Source: Streptomyces sp. I6 (GTDB lineage Bacteria > Actinomycetota > Actinomycetes > Streptomycetales > Streptomycetaceae). From it: a stretch of 64,000 nucleotides of DNA. The stretch spans positions 62,001 to 126,000 of the forward strand of contig RHDP01000001.1 in NCBI GenBank assembly GCA_003725745.1. Reading direction: 5' to 3'. The position numbers were made by a program, and so were the translations under genes. How positions within the stretch are numbered: position 1 is the first letter of the stretch; every line of letters starts with the position of its first letter. Below are positions 44,567-53,599 of the stretch, in pieces. The notes beneath the pieces were generated by a model. The model was not told the origin of the DNA. It made no database searches and was given only the letters and a program-made list of their open reading frames with translations.

Positions 44567-46509
44567 TCAGCGCGGCACCAGAGTGGTTTCGGTGGCCTTG
44601 ACGCTGGTCCACACCGTCGCCCCCTCGGCGAGGCCGAGTTCGGCGGCGGCCTGCGGGGTGATCTCGGCCACCAGGTCGGGGGCGTCGTCCGAGGTGATCA
44701 GGACCCGGAGCCGACTGCTGCTGGCGGTGATCTCGCGGACCATGCCCGGCCACACGTTGCGGGGACTTCCGGATGGGCGCTCCGCATGTACCGAGACGGC
44801 CTCCGGGGCGATGATCGCGAGGGCGTCGGTGCCCGGCGGCAGGGGGTCCGAGACGACGAGGGTGCCGCCGCCGGAGAGCCGGAGCCCGTGCGGAGTGGTG
44901 GTGCCCGGCCAGGCGTTGCGGCCGAGCATGCGGGCGACCCATGGGGAGCGGGGGTGGCGGGTGACCTCGGCCGGCGGCGCGTCCTGCAGTGCGCGGCCGT
45001 CGTCGAGCACGAGGACGCGGTCGGCGAGTGCGACCGCCTCGACGGGATCGTGGGTGACGATGAGGCAGACGCCGCCGAAGCCGTCGAGGTGGTGGCGGAG
45101 GGTGTGCCGGACGCGGGCGCGGGTGGTCTGGTCGAGGGCCGCGAGGGGTTCGTCGAGCAGCAGGGCGCGGGGGCGTGCGGCGAGGGCCCGGGCGAGGGCG
45201 ACGCGCTGGGCCTGGCCGCCGGAGAGTTGCGCGGGTCTGCGGTGTGCGAGGTGCCCGACGCCCAGCCGGTCCAGCCAGTGCTGGGCTTCGCGGCGTGCCG
45301 CGGTCCGGGGGGTGCCGTGGGCGCGGAGACCGTAGGCGGTGTTGGCGAGGGCCGTGAGATGCGGGAAGAGGGCGCCGTCCTGGGGGACCCAGGCAACGCC
45401 TCTGTGGTGGGGCGGGAGTTCGGTGACGTCCGCGCCGCCCAGTGCGAGCCGGGCGTGGGCGCGGTCGGTGAGGCCGAGGAGCGCGCGCAGGAGGGTGGTC
45501 TTGCCGGCGCCGTTGGGGCCGACGACGGCGATGGTGGTGCCGGGTTCCGCCTCGAGCGTCAACTGGTTGAAGCCGGTGAGGTGGGCGCGCAGGGGCCAGC
45601 GCCCGCCGGGGTCCGCCGGGGAGGGGGCGGTGGCCTCGGGGGGTCGGTGGGGGCGGGTTCGGCCGCCGCGGCGGCGGGCTGCACGGTCTGGTCGCGGACG
45701 GCGGGCGTGCCGGTCCAGCGGCCCCTGAGCGCGATGAGCACCAGCATGGCGATGGCGAGCAGGAGCAGGGAGACGGAGGTGGCGGCCCCGGGCGCCTCCT
45801 GCAGGAGCAGGTACACCTGGAGGGGCAGGGTCTGCGTGGTGCCGGGAAGGTTGCCGGCGAAGGTGATGGTGGCACCGAACTCGCCGAGGGCCCGAGCCCA
45901 GGTCAGGGCGGCTCCCGCGATGAGCCCGGGGGCGGCCATGGGCATGGTCACGGTGAAGAACACCCGCAGGGGCGAGGCGCCGAGGGAGGCCGCGGTCTCC
46001 TCGTAGCGCGGCCGCAGGCCGCCGAGTGCCCCCTCCAGGCTGATCACCAGGAACGGCATCGCGACGAAGGTGGCCGCGAGGACGGCACCCGAGGTGTGGA
46101 ACGGCAGTGTGATGCCGAACCAGTCCTCCAGACGGGGCCCGAGCAGACCGCGCCGGCCGAAGGCGAGCAGCAGCGCGACGCCGCCGACGGTCGGCGGCAG
46201 CACCATGGGCAGCAGCACCAGGGAGCGTACGAACGCCTTGCCGCGGAACGGCACGCGGGCCAGGAGCCACGCGAGCGGGACTCCCAGCAGCAGGGAGAGG
46301 CCGAGCGCCCAGAACGAGACCAGGAGGGAGAGGCGCAGGGCCTCCACCGTGGCCGGGGCCGTCAGATGGGCCGCGAGCTCGCCCCACCGGGTGCGGGCGA
46401 GGATGCCGGCCAGGGGCAGCAGCAGGAAGGCGACGGCGATCATTGCGGGGACCGCCAGGGTGAGCGGTGCGCGCGGGCTGCGGCCGGTGCGGCGGCGGAG
46501 TGGTGGCAT
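44567..46509 (-). CDS. modBC: Fused molybdate permease-ATPase (ModB-ModC), one -1 frameshift
   Basis: After adding one base at the G run 45638-45643 (+ strand), the gene encodes 647 residues. The N-terminal half is ModB: five or six membrane helices with the permease loop EETAASLGASPLRVFFTVTMP and ALGEFGATITFAGN. After a Pro-rich linker comes ModC: Walker A GPNGAGKTTLL, signature QLSGGQAQRVALARAL, Walker B LLLDEPLAALD, switch His VTHDPVEA and a C-terminal TOBE/Mop-like region. No start codon or ribosome-binding site precedes ModC, so a fusion is the simplest reading. If the frameshift were real, ModB would end near 45559 and ModC would be untranslated. ModA lies 99 bases upstream. Confidence 0.87.
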
Positions 46510-46608
46510 GGGGGTGGTCCTGGGACGAGGAGGCGGGGGCCGGGGCGGGCCGGCGCCGGGGGCTTGCGTGGCCCGTGACCGGGCGGTGCCTGACGACGGC
46601 TCCGGGGA

Positions 46609-47412
46609 TCAGGGCTGCTGGAAGCCGGCGTCCCGGAGGATCCGCTGCGCCTCGGGCGAGGAGAGCCATGACACGAACGCAGCGGCGGCCTCGGCGTTCC
46701 TCGAGGACTTCAGGGTGGCGGCCGGGTACGCGGCGACGGCGTTCTGCGCGTCGGGGATCTCGACGGCGTCGACCTCGTCCGGCGCGGTGGCGGCGTCGGT
46801 TCCGTACACGATCCCGGCGTCGGCCTCGCCGAGTTCGACCTTGCTCAGCACGGCGCGCACGCTGGGCTCCTGGGAGACCGGCCGCACGGTGATCCGCTGG
46901 GCGTCGAGGATCTCCCTGCTGTAGCGCCCCACGGGGACCTCGGGTGCCGCGAGCACGACCTTCAGGCCGGGATCGGCCAGATCCCGAAGGCCGCCGATCC
47001 CCTCGGGGTTGCCCTCGGCGGTGGCGATCACAAGCCGGTTCCTCGCGATGACCTCCGGGGTTCCGGTGTCGGCGCTGAGTCCGTCCATCGTCCGGGTGTC
47101 GGCGGTGACCAGCACGTCGGCGGGCGCGCCCTGTCCGACCTGTGCGGCCAGTTCCTGCGACCCCGCGAAGGAGAAGGTGACCGTCGTGCCGGGGTGGGAC
47201 TTCTCGTAGGCCGGTCCCGCGGTGCGGAACACGTCGGTGAGGGAGGCGGCGGCCAGCACGGTGAGGTCGGCCGCAGACGGGCCGGAGGCGGCCGGTGCTG
47301 CCTTGGCGCCGCCGGCGGGGTCGGTGCGGCCGCCGCACGCGGTGAGGGGCACGGTCAGGGCGACCGCCAGGACTGCGGCGGTGGCGCGGCGCCGGGTGAA
47401 GCTGGGCGTCAT
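46609..47412 (-). CDS. modA: Molybdate-binding lipoprotein ModA
   Basis: A 267-residue lipoprotein with lipobox VPLTAC (Cys at residue 26). The ModA features are [56 protein letters not shown] and the [12 protein letters not shown] and [10 protein letters not shown] blocks. It should bind molybdate (or tungstate) and pass it to the ModB half of the fused transporter. It is the middle gene of a HTH-Mop, ModA, ModBC series on the same strand. Confidence 0.95.
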   Translation of the reverse strand: MTPSFTRRRATAAVLAVALTVPLTACGGRTDPAGGAKAAPAASGPSAADLTVLAAASLTDVFRTAGPAYEKSHPGTTVTFSFAGSQELAAQVGQGAPADVLVTADTRTMDGLSADTGTPEVIARNRLVIATAEGNPEGIGGLRDLADPGLKVVLAAPEVPVGRYSREILDAQRITVRPVSQEPSVRAVLSKVELGEADAGIVYGTDAATAPDEVDAVEIPDAQNAVAAYPAATLKSSRNAEAAAAFVSWLSSPEAQRILRDAGFQQP

Positions 47413-47535
47413 GGTGCTGGGGCTCCTGGTGGACGGGGCCGGCTCGGCGGCCGTCTGTACGGTTCCTCGACGGCCGTCCGTACGGGTGGCGGTGAGCCGC
47501 GGCGGGACGTCGGCGCCGCCGCGGGTGGGTTCGGT

Positions 47536-47931
47536 TCAGACGCGGTCGATGTGCACGCTGGTCGACTTCACACGGGCGGTGGCACGCATGCCGACCTCGA
47601 GTCCCAGTTCCTCGACGGCCTCCCTGGTCAGCAGCGACACCAGCCGGTGCGGCCCTGCCTGGATCTCGACCTGTGCCGCGACGTCGCCGAGTTTCACGGC
47701 GGTGACGATGCCGGGGAACGCGTTGCGGACGGAGGTGTGGGAGGTGTCGTCGTCCCCGCCGCCGGACTGCGCGAGTTCGATGGAGAAGGCCGCCAGGTCG
47801 CGGCCGTCGACGAGACGCCGCCCGCCGTCGTCGCGGTGGGTCGCGATCCGGCCGGCGTCCGCCCAGCGGCGCGCGGTGTCGGGGCTGACGCCGAGCAGTC
47901 GCGCCGCCTGCCCGATGGTGTAGGACTGCAT
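47536..47931 (-). CDS. Helix-turn-helix plus Mop/TOBE molybdate-binding protein
   Basis: A 131-residue protein. The N-terminal MerR/excisionase-like helix-turn-helix (YTIGQAARLLGVSPDTARRW, residues 4-23) is followed by a C-terminal Mop domain (NAFPGIVTAVKLGDVAAQVEIQAG, and LGLEVGMRATARVKSTSV). Mop domains bind molybdate. The combination suggests a molybdate-sensing regulator or storage protein for the modA-modBC genes just downstream (124-base gap). The opening MQSYTIG is the usual start. Confidence 0.9.
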   Translation of the reverse strand: MQSYTIGQAARLLGVSPDTARRWADAGRIATHRDDGGRRLVDGRDLAAFSIELAQSGGGDDDTSHTSVRNAFPGIVTAVKLGDVAAQVEIQAGPHRLVSLLTREAVEELGLEVGMRATARVKSTSVHIDRV

Positions 47932-48190
47932 ATGCGTTACCGTAGAACCATCTCCCTCTTGCCTGCAAACCTTTCATGCGTTCCCCATGGCATGTGCGGG
48001 ATTGACTGGAGGATTGGACGAAGCCGCGGGGCAGCGCTGCGCTCATGGGCGCCCGGGCCTGCGGCGGGGCGGCGGACCCGTCCGCTTCCCGACTCGCCCG
48101 CGGACGCCGTGGACGCCGCGGATGCGCCGCGGATGCGCCGCGGCCCCGGAGCCGGGACCGGGGACTTTCGCCCGGTCCGGGACCCCGGCT

Positions 48191-49201
48191 TCAGGCGGCG
48201 AGAGGGTTGTGGGCGGCCGGTACCGCTTCCTCGGGCACGACCGGGCCGGGTGGCGTGCCGCGACCGAAGGGCGTGCCGCCCAGCGCCGCCCGGTCGTGCG
48301 GCTCGAGCCAGTTCGACAGGTCCGGACCGGCCGGCACGATCCCGGTCGGATTGATGTCGCGATGCACCACGTAGTAGTGCTGCTTGATGTGGTCGAAGTC
48401 GACCGTGTCACCGAAGCCCGGCGTCTGGAAGAGGTCCCGCGCGTACGCCCACAGCACCGGCATCTCCGAGAGCTTGCGCCGGTTGCACTTGAAGTGGCCG
48501 TGGTAGACGGCGTCGAAGCGCACGAGGGTGGTGAACAGCCGTACGTCGGCCTCGGTGACCGTGCCGCCGACGAGGTAGCGGGACCCCCGGAGCCGGTCCG
48601 ACAGCCGGTCGAGGCGGGCGAAGAGACGTTCGTGCGCGGCGTCGTACGCCTTCTGCGAGCCGGCGAACCCGGCGCGGTACACCCCGTTGTTCACATCCCG
48701 GTACACGACCTCGTTCACCGCGTCGATCTCGTCGCGCAGGGCGGGCGGATACAGCGCCGGGGCTCCTGAGCGGTGGTGGGGAGTCCACTCGAGCGACATG
48801 TCGATCGTGATCCGCGCGAAGTCGTTGGCCACGACCTTGCCGGTGGTCACATCGACGATCGCGGGGACCGTGACACCCCTGTCGTAGGCGGGGTCCCGGG
48901 CCAGGTAGGCCTCCTGGAGCCGCTCGATGCCGAGCACCGGGTCGCGCCCGCCCGGGTCGAGGTCGAAGGTCCAGCTGCGCTCGTCGTGCGTGGGCCCGGC
49001 TACGGCCATGGGCAGTGCCCGCTCCAGGCCGAGGAGCCTGCGCACGATCACCGCGCGGCTCGCCCACGGGCAGGCGCGGCTCACCACCAGCCGGTAGCGG
49101 CCCGCCTCCACCGGGAAGCCGTCGCGCCCGTCGGCGGTGATCCTCGTCGCGAGGTAGCGGCTGTCGCGCGTGTACTCCCCGCCAGGGTTCACATAGCTCA
49201 T
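48191..49201 (-). CDS. Glutathionyl-hydroquinone-reductase-like GST protein
   Basis: A 336-residue member of the Xi-class/ECM4-like transferases. The catalytic motif RACPWASRAVIVRRLLGLE is at residues 42-60 (Cys44). Other family blocks are VTVPAIVDVTTGKVVANDF, the all-helical C-terminal domain with YLVGGTVTEADVRLFTTLVR and FDAVYHGHFKCN, and GDTVDFDHIKQHYY. Glutathione is absent from Streptomyces, so the thiol used is probably mycothiol. Likely role: reduction of thiol-quinone conjugates. Confidence 0.92.
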   Translation of the reverse strand: MSYVNPGGEYTRDSRYLATRITADGRDGFPVEAGRYRLVVSRACPWASRAVIVRRLLGLERALPMAVAGPTHDERSWTFDLDPGGRDPVLGIERLQEAYLARDPAYDRGVTVPAIVDVTTGKVVANDFARITIDMSLEWTPHHRSGAPALYPPALRDEIDAVNEVVYRDVNNGVYRAGFAGSQKAYDAAHERLFARLDRLSDRLRGSRYLVGGTVTEADVRLFTTLVRFDAVYHGHFKCNRRKLSEMPVLWAYARDLFQTPGFGDTVDFDHIKQHYYVVHRDINPTGIVPAGPDLSNWLEPHDRAALGGTPFGRGTPPGPVVPEEAVPAAHNPLAA

Positions 49202-49556
49202 CTGATCGCCCTACCCGCCGACGGCGGCGGCGAACGCCCGGGCGCCCCCGGACGGGTGCGGGGCCGGCATCCGGAGCCGTCATCCGGGGCCGACACCCGG
49301 GGCCGACACCCGGGACCCGCTCGCTCCGCTCCGCGGGCGCACCAGGAGCCCGGATAGGCGCCCTCCCCCGCGCCTCGGCCCGTGAAGCGCCCCGGATTCC
49401 GCTGTGACCCGCCTGTGACAGTCGGCGGACATCACGGTGAAAGCAGCCACGCAATCTAGTGACAAAGAGGGCAAAACGCACTCTTCGGGCAAATGCCCAG
49501 GCTGCTTCCGAGGGTGTGAGCAGTGAGGACCGAGCCGATCTCACCGGAGGAATCCC
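49202..49556. other. Intergenic region upstream of the small LuxR gene
   Basis: No gene. GGGGCCGACACCCGG-type direct repeats lie near 49288-49315. Closer to the gene, an A+T-richer stretch (49440-49500) holds the palindrome GGGCAAATGCCC (49487-49498), a possible operator or promoter element. Confidence 0.5.
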
Positions 49557-49781
49557 ATGAGCCTCACCCTCACCACCCCGGACGCCGAAACCCCCGCCCT
49601 GGCCCCCCGTGAGCGCGAGACCCTGCACCATATCGCCGCAGGACGCACCTATGCGCAGACCGCCCGCCACATGGGTCTGTCCACACACACCGTCGACGCC
49701 TATCTCCGGCGGATCCGGGCCAAGCTCGACATCAGCACCACCGCCGAACTCACCCGGCTGGCCATCTCCCTCGGCCTGTGA
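49557..49781 (+). CDS. Stand-alone LuxR-type helix-turn-helix protein
   Basis: A 74-residue protein that is almost only a LuxR/GerE DNA-binding domain: LAPRERETLHHIAAGRTYAQ, ARHMGLSTHTVDAYLRRIRA and KLDISTTAELTRLAI. No sensor domain is present, as in small GerE-like Streptomyces regulators. The ATG at 49557 follows CCGGAGGAA. A strong terminator follows 50 bases after the stop, so it is monocistronic. Confidence 0.92.
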   Translation: MSLTLTTPDAETPALAPRERETLHHIAAGRTYAQTARHMGLSTHTVDAYLRRIRAKLDISTTAELTRLAISLGL

Positions 49782-49829
49782 AGCCGACCCGTCACGACGG
49801 ACACCCCCGGGAGGGGGCGGCGAACGGAA

Positions 49830-49859
49830 CGGGCCCCGACGGACGGCCGTCGGGGCCCG
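49830..49859. terminator. Bidirectional hairpin terminator
   Basis: A 13-bp perfect stem (49830-49842 with 49847-49859) closes the 4-base loop ACGG. It lies between the convergent LuxR gene (ends 49781) and the SGNH hydrolase gene (ends 49905). Confidence 0.88.
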
Positions 49860-49904
49860 GCACTCCGCCGTCCCGGGCCGCATGGAGTCCGGGCGGGTAC
49901 CGGC

Positions 49905-50723
49905 TCATTCCCGTTGCCCTCCCGAGGCTTCGGGTGGGGTCTCCACCGCGAGAAGGCGCGGGCGCTTGGCGGTACACCCGTCACCCGACGATCGGCCGCG
50001 CAGCCTTCTGCCCAGCCAGGGGCCGAGATACGCGGCGGTCCAGCGGAGTTCCGCGACCGCGGCCGGCCAGCCCGTGGGGAGCGGTGCGGCAGGAGGGGGC
50101 AGCGGGTGGCTCCAGGTGTCGTCGCTGCCGGGCAGCGCGAGGGCGTGCGCCATGGCGGCGGCGATCCGCTGATGGCCGAGCGGCGCGGCGTGGAGCCGGT
50201 CCGGGCTCCACAGCCGCGGGTCGGTGACGACGGGATGGTGACCGGTCTCGGCGAGGACCACACCATGACACCGGGCCGCGTGGCGGATGCGGTCGTTCAG
50301 GGCGGTGACGCGTGAGCCCAGCGGCCGGGCGATCGGGATGATGCGCGTGATGTCGGGAAAGGTCAGGGTCGCGACGCGGGCCCCCTGCGCGGTGAGCGCG
50401 GCGAACATCGCCTCCAGGTGGCCGGCGACCTGATCGGCGTCGAACCGGGGGCGCAGCAGGTCGTTGACTCCGGCGACCACGGTGACGAGGTCGGGGCGGA
50501 GGGCGAGGGCCGGGGCGAGCTGCTCGGCGCGGACCTGGGACGCGAGGCGCCCCCGCACGGCCAGGTTCGCGTACCGCAGACCGGGGTTGTGCCGCGCGAG
50601 GTGCTCGGCGAGACGGTCGGCCCATCCCCGGTGTCCGGCGATGTCGTCGCCGTCGCCGAGGCCCTCGGTCTGGCTGTCGCCCAGCGCGACGTAGCGGAGC
50701 CGGTGCGCTTCGGTACCGTTCAC
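49905..50723 (-). CDS. SGNH/GDSL-family hydrolase
   Basis: A 272-residue esterase/lipase-like protein. Block I is YVALGDSQTEG (Ser17), block III is VVAGVNDLLRP with the Asn, and block V is SPDRLHAAPLGH with the catalytic Asp and His. No signal peptide is visible, so it is cytoplasmic. The final 60 residues, after the catalytic core, are Arg/Pro-rich. It overlaps the small upstream gene by four bases and is translationally coupled to it. The substrate is unknown. Confidence 0.92.
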   Translation of the reverse strand: MNGTEAHRLRYVALGDSQTEGLGDGDDIAGHRGWADRLAEHLARHNPGLRYANLAVRGRLASQVRAEQLAPALALRPDLVTVVAGVNDLLRPRFDADQVAGHLEAMFAALTAQGARVATLTFPDITRIIPIARPLGSRVTALNDRIRHAARCHGVVLAETGHHPVVTDPRLWSPDRLHAAPLGHQRIAAAMAHALALPGSDDTWSHPLPPPAAPLPTGWPAAVAELRWTAAYLGPWLGRRLRGRSSGDGCTAKRPRLLAVETPPEASGGQRE

Positions 50724-50896
50724 GGACGCCCCGCCCTCCGCCGGTGGCCGGGGATCGCGCGGTCGCCGGCGTCCGACCGCTCGGCGCCGTCCGCGGCATC
50801 CGACATGCGTTCGGTCAGCCGCACGACCCGCGCGGCGGTCTCGAAGCGATCCGCGGAACCGGCCACCTTCCCCGGAAGGACAGGCCGCAGCACCAT
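50720..50896 (-). CDS. Small protein coupled to the SGNH hydrolase gene
   Basis: A 58-residue basic protein, MVLRPVLPGKVAGSADRFET at the start, with no family I recognise. The frame extends to an ATG at 50974. The extra codons there (AAT, AGT, CAA, TTT, CAT, TAT) are A+T-rich and unlike Streptomyces coding sequence, while a strong AGGAGGGGG lies just before the ATG at 50896, so I chose the latter. The four-base overlap with the hydrolase supports a real gene. Confidence 0.55.
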   Translation of the reverse strand: MVLRPVLPGKVAGSADRFETAARVVRLTERMSDAADGAERSDAGDRAIPGHRRRAGRP

Positions 50897-51039
50897 CCGA
50901 ACCCCCTCCTCGAGCCCAGGTCCCGTACGGACCGGCGAACCGGTCTCAGCATACTCATGAAATTGACTATTCACATGGGCGAGTACTTCGAGGGGTGGTC
51001 AATCGCGGCCCGAACCCGTCGCGCGCCCGGGCCCCCGCC

Positions 51040-51393
51040 TCACCGTTCACCGGGCGGGGACGCCGCGTCACCGTCCCGGGGTGCGCGGCCCTGACCGGGT
51101 GGGGCGGCGGGGCGGCCCTCCGTACGGGTGTCGGCCTTCTCGGTGCTGCGCAGCACGGCCCAGCAGCCGACCACGGCGACGCTGAGCGTCCAGGCGTTCT
51201 GCCAGACGAACGGCCACCAGGGGGCCGAGGGCCGGGCGAGCACCTCGACGGCGGTGAGGGCGGCGGACGCGGTGAGCAGGGCGCACACGATCCGCTCGCT
51301 GACTCGGGTCCTGCGGGTGCCGCGGGTGCCGCGGATGCCGCGGATGCCGCGGATGCCGCGGGAGGCTCCGCCCGGCGGACCGTCTGTGTGCAT
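51040..51393 (-). CDS. Small two-helix membrane protein
   Basis: A 117-residue protein with two predicted membrane helices (ERIVCALLTASAALTAVEVL and WTLSVAVVGCWAVL). They are preceded by a repeat-encoded basic N terminus (RGIRGIRGIRGTRGTRRTR) and followed by a hydrophilic tail. No known family. The ATG at 51393 was chosen because upstream frame is Arg/Pro-rich. It stands alone on this strand; the function cannot be inferred. Confidence 0.6.
   Translation of the reverse strand: MHTDGPPGGASRGIRGIRGIRGTRGTRRTRVSERIVCALLTASAALTAVEVLARPSAPWWPFVWQNAWTLSVAVVGCWAVLRSTEKADTRTEGRPAAPPGQGRAPRDGDAASPPGER
51318..51362 (-). repeat. Five tandem 9-bp repeats in the membrane-protein gene
   Basis: TGCCGCGGG/TGCCGCGGA units begin at 51318, 51327, 51336, 51345 and 51354. 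They encode the Arg-Gly-Ile/Thr tripeptides at the N terminus of the small membrane protein. Copy number is likely to vary between strains. Confidence 0.88.
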
Positions 51394-51935
51394 GCGGTGT
51401 GTTCCCTGGTCCTCGCCCGTGCGCGCCGCACGGCCCGCCGTCCCGGGGCACGATGGCCGAACGGCGTACGCGTCCCCCACCTGCCCTGCCTCCGGCCTCC
51501 TCTGCCAGGCCGTGTTCCACTCCCCTGCCCCTGCCCCTGCCCCTGCCCCTGCCCTGTGTCAGGGCTTGCCCATCGGCGACGGGGCAAACGCCCGTGGAGA
51601 TCGCAACGGGAGTGAACGCGTGGGCACGCGTGCGATGAGGGAGTTCCGTCGCCCGTGTATCCGCGGATCCGCCCCCATGCTGCGCAGAGAACCGAGAGAA
51701 CGGGGTCCTGCACCATGCCGACCCCGGCGCGCCCCGTCCGCCGGGCGCCCGGGGTGCCGGAGTTCGCGGGAAGGCCGGGGCCCGGCCCGCCCCCGCGACC
51801 GCGGACGCAGGCGGACTCGCCCACGGCGGTGAACACCGCGAAGGAGCGGGCCAGTTAGAGGCAGCCGGTACGGGGCAGAGAAGATCGGGACGATCTTGGA
51901 AATGGTCCGATGACGAATCGAGGTGCTCGCCGCAC
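51394..51935. other. Intergenic region with five 6-bp repeats
   Basis: No gene I can support in about 540 bases. Five exact CCCCTG units run from 51522 to 51551. A 47-residue frame starting at the ATG near 51715 (MPTPARPVRRAPGVPEF) is Pro/Arg-rich and lacks a good ribosome-binding site, so I leave it out. Confidence 0.55.
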
Positions 51936-52664
51936 ATGACGATACCCGTCCGGCGTCCGCGGTCCGCCGACCGAGCCGCCTTCAGCATGAGGCAGACGAT
52001 TCTGTGGTTCGCTCTGGCAGGGGCCGTGCTCTGCGGCTGTGGTCTGATGCTCAAGTCGCTCGTGAGGGCGGCGGGTGTGGGCGGCGCGCTCGGTGGTGTC
52101 GCGCTGGCCGGCACGCTCTTCGCACTCCTCGGCCTGCGGCGGGCCGGCGGGAGACGGCAAGCCGCACCGCGCCCCCTCTCCGTACCGTACGAGACGGGGG
52201 TGCCGCAGCCGGTCACGGAGTCCGCGCGGCCCGAGGTGGGGGAAAGGCGCGAGGCGGCCGAGGACTTCGCGGCGATGGACGCCGAGACGTTCGAACTGGC
52301 CGTCGCCGCGCTCTGCGAGCGCGACGGCTGCACGGACGTCGAAGTGGTGGGCGGCAGCGGGGACCTGGGCGCCGATGTGCGAGCCTTCGCTCCGGACGGA
52401 CGCCGTGTGGTCATCCAGTGCAAGCGGTACGGGCCCGTCAACAAGGTCGGGTCGCAGGACATGCAGCGCTTCGGCGGCACCTGCTTCGCCGTGCACGAGG
52501 CCGACATCGCCGCCGTGGTGACCACGGGGGAGTTCACCGGTCCCGCGGCGGAGTACGCGGAGCAGTGCGGGATCGTCTGCCTGGATCGGGACGCGCTCGC
52601 GGCGTGGGCCGACGGCTCCTCCCCCGCGCCGTGGCACGGCGGCACCCTTCGGCACGGCCGGTGA
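51936..52664 (+). CDS. Membrane-anchored Mrr-type restriction-endonuclease-like protein
   Basis: A 242-residue protein. Two N-terminal membrane helices (about residues 20-70) precede a linker and a C-terminal Mrr_cat nuclease fold (about residues 115-225). The catalytic signature is GDLGADVRAF followed by VVIQCKRYGP, i.e. the D...QxK variant of the PD-(D/E)xK motif, with helix MDAETFELAVAALCERDGC before it. Membrane-anchored Mrr-like proteins are common in Streptomyces and may cut foreign or damaged DNA. No methylase or other restriction gene is adjacent. Confidence 0.9.
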   Translation: MTIPVRRPRSADRAAFSMRQTILWFALAGAVLCGCGLMLKSLVRAAGVGGALGGVALAGTLFALLGLRRAGGRRQAAPRPLSVPYETGVPQPVTESARPEVGERREAAEDFAAMDAETFELAVAALCERDGCTDVEVVGGSGDLGADVRAFAPDGRRVVIQCKRYGPVNKVGSQDMQRFGGTCFAVHEADIAAVVTTGEFTGPAAEYAEQCGIVCLDRDALAAWADGSSPAPWHGGTLRHGR

Positions 52665-52738
52665 GACCGCGGCTCCGCGGCGGGCCGTGGGACGATCCGC
52701 GCCGGCCCGGACGGTGGGGTGCCGGCCGGGGGGCCGGG

Positions 52739-53233
52739 TCAGCGCACGAGGAACAGGGTGAAGGCACCGCCGTCGTGGGCGATGCGGTCGATGTGGGCGT
52801 GTCCTCGCACGGTCCGGTAGGCACCCGTCCCACCGGTGACGGCCACGTCGAAGTCGCGCGGCGGGGTGCCCACGGGGGTGGTCTTCAGGTGCTGCCAGGT
52901 CACCTGGCCGAGGGGAAGGCTAAACGTGCCCGTGCAGTGGGTGGTCGTGGGGGCCACTCGGGTGCACACCGCGGCTTCGGTGCCGTAGCTCCTGCCGTTG
53001 CGGAACAGTTCGGCGGTGATGATGATCTGGTCGCCGAGCCCGGGCCCGGGGGTTCCGTTGTCGACCATCGTCGTGCCGGTACCGGTCGACGTGAGGCTGA
53101 TGACCTGGACGCGGTCGGGTACGGCGGTGCGGTGGCGGCCGGACGGGTCGTCGGATGCGGAGACGGGGCTGACGAGGGCTGCCACGGACAGTGCCGTAGC
53201 CGCCACCACGCCCCACTTGGGAAGGGAAAGCAT
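52739..53233 (-). CDS. Secreted dirigent/allene-oxide-cyclase-barrel-like protein
   Basis: A 164-residue protein with a Sec signal peptide (cleavage after VSPVSA, about residue 26). The mature part is strand-rich: VQVISLTSTG, GDQIIITAELF, HCTGTFSLPLGQVTWQ, the DFDVAVTGGTGAYRTVRGH turn and FTLFLVR at the end. The GGTGAYRTVRG segment is the hallmark of the dirigent/AOC barrel. Two Cys may form a disulfide. Function in bacteria is unknown. Confidence 0.85.
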   Translation of the reverse strand: MLSLPKWGVVAATALSVAALVSPVSASDDPSGRHRTAVPDRVQVISLTSTGTGTTMVDNGTPGPGLGDQIIITAELFRNGRSYGTEAAVCTRVAPTTTHCTGTFSLPLGQVTWQHLKTTPVGTPPRDFDVAVTGGTGAYRTVRGHAHIDRIAHDGGAFTLFLVR

Positions 53234-53599
53234 GCGGTCCTCGCCTTGTGCCGTCGGCTCCTGGATGCGGCACAGAATCGCCTCCGGCCTGACGTGGATT
53301 CAATTCTGAAACACGGAGACGGTGCCCGTTCATCCGTCCGGCCGCCGCGGCCCGGACCCGGGGTGCCGGCACCCCGGGTCCGGTTCCCCGGCGGGCACCG
53401 GCCGCCGGGGCGCCGTCCACACGGCTGGTGTCCCGGGCGGAGGAAGCCCTCGGCCCCGGCCGCGGGGGCGCAGGGGCGCGGGGGCGCGGGGGCGCGGGGG
53501 CGGCGGTGCTCCGGGCGGTGGTGGGCGAGCGGCCGGGGCATGCGTGTGCGGGGCGATATGGGGCATACGGAGTGCGGGATCCTTCGGGAAGGGACAGTG
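53234..53599. other. Intergenic region with GGGGGCGC repeats
   Basis: No gene in 366 bases. The A+T-richer part near 53290-53320 (CAATTCTGAAACAC) is a candidate promoter for the dirigent-like gene. A run of 8-bp G/C repeats lies at about 53463-53505. Confidence 0.5.

Noticed and set aside
46510-48046. N-terminal extension of the ModC frame through modA and the HTH-Mop gene
   Set aside because: The extension is Arg/Pro-rich antisense-like sequence in a different frame from ModA. Only the portion after about 45640 has ATPase motifs.
51655-51858. Small + strand peptide gene upstream of the Mrr-like gene
   Set aside because: Pro/Arg-rich, without a good ribosome-binding site, and not recognised. 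Could not be supported.
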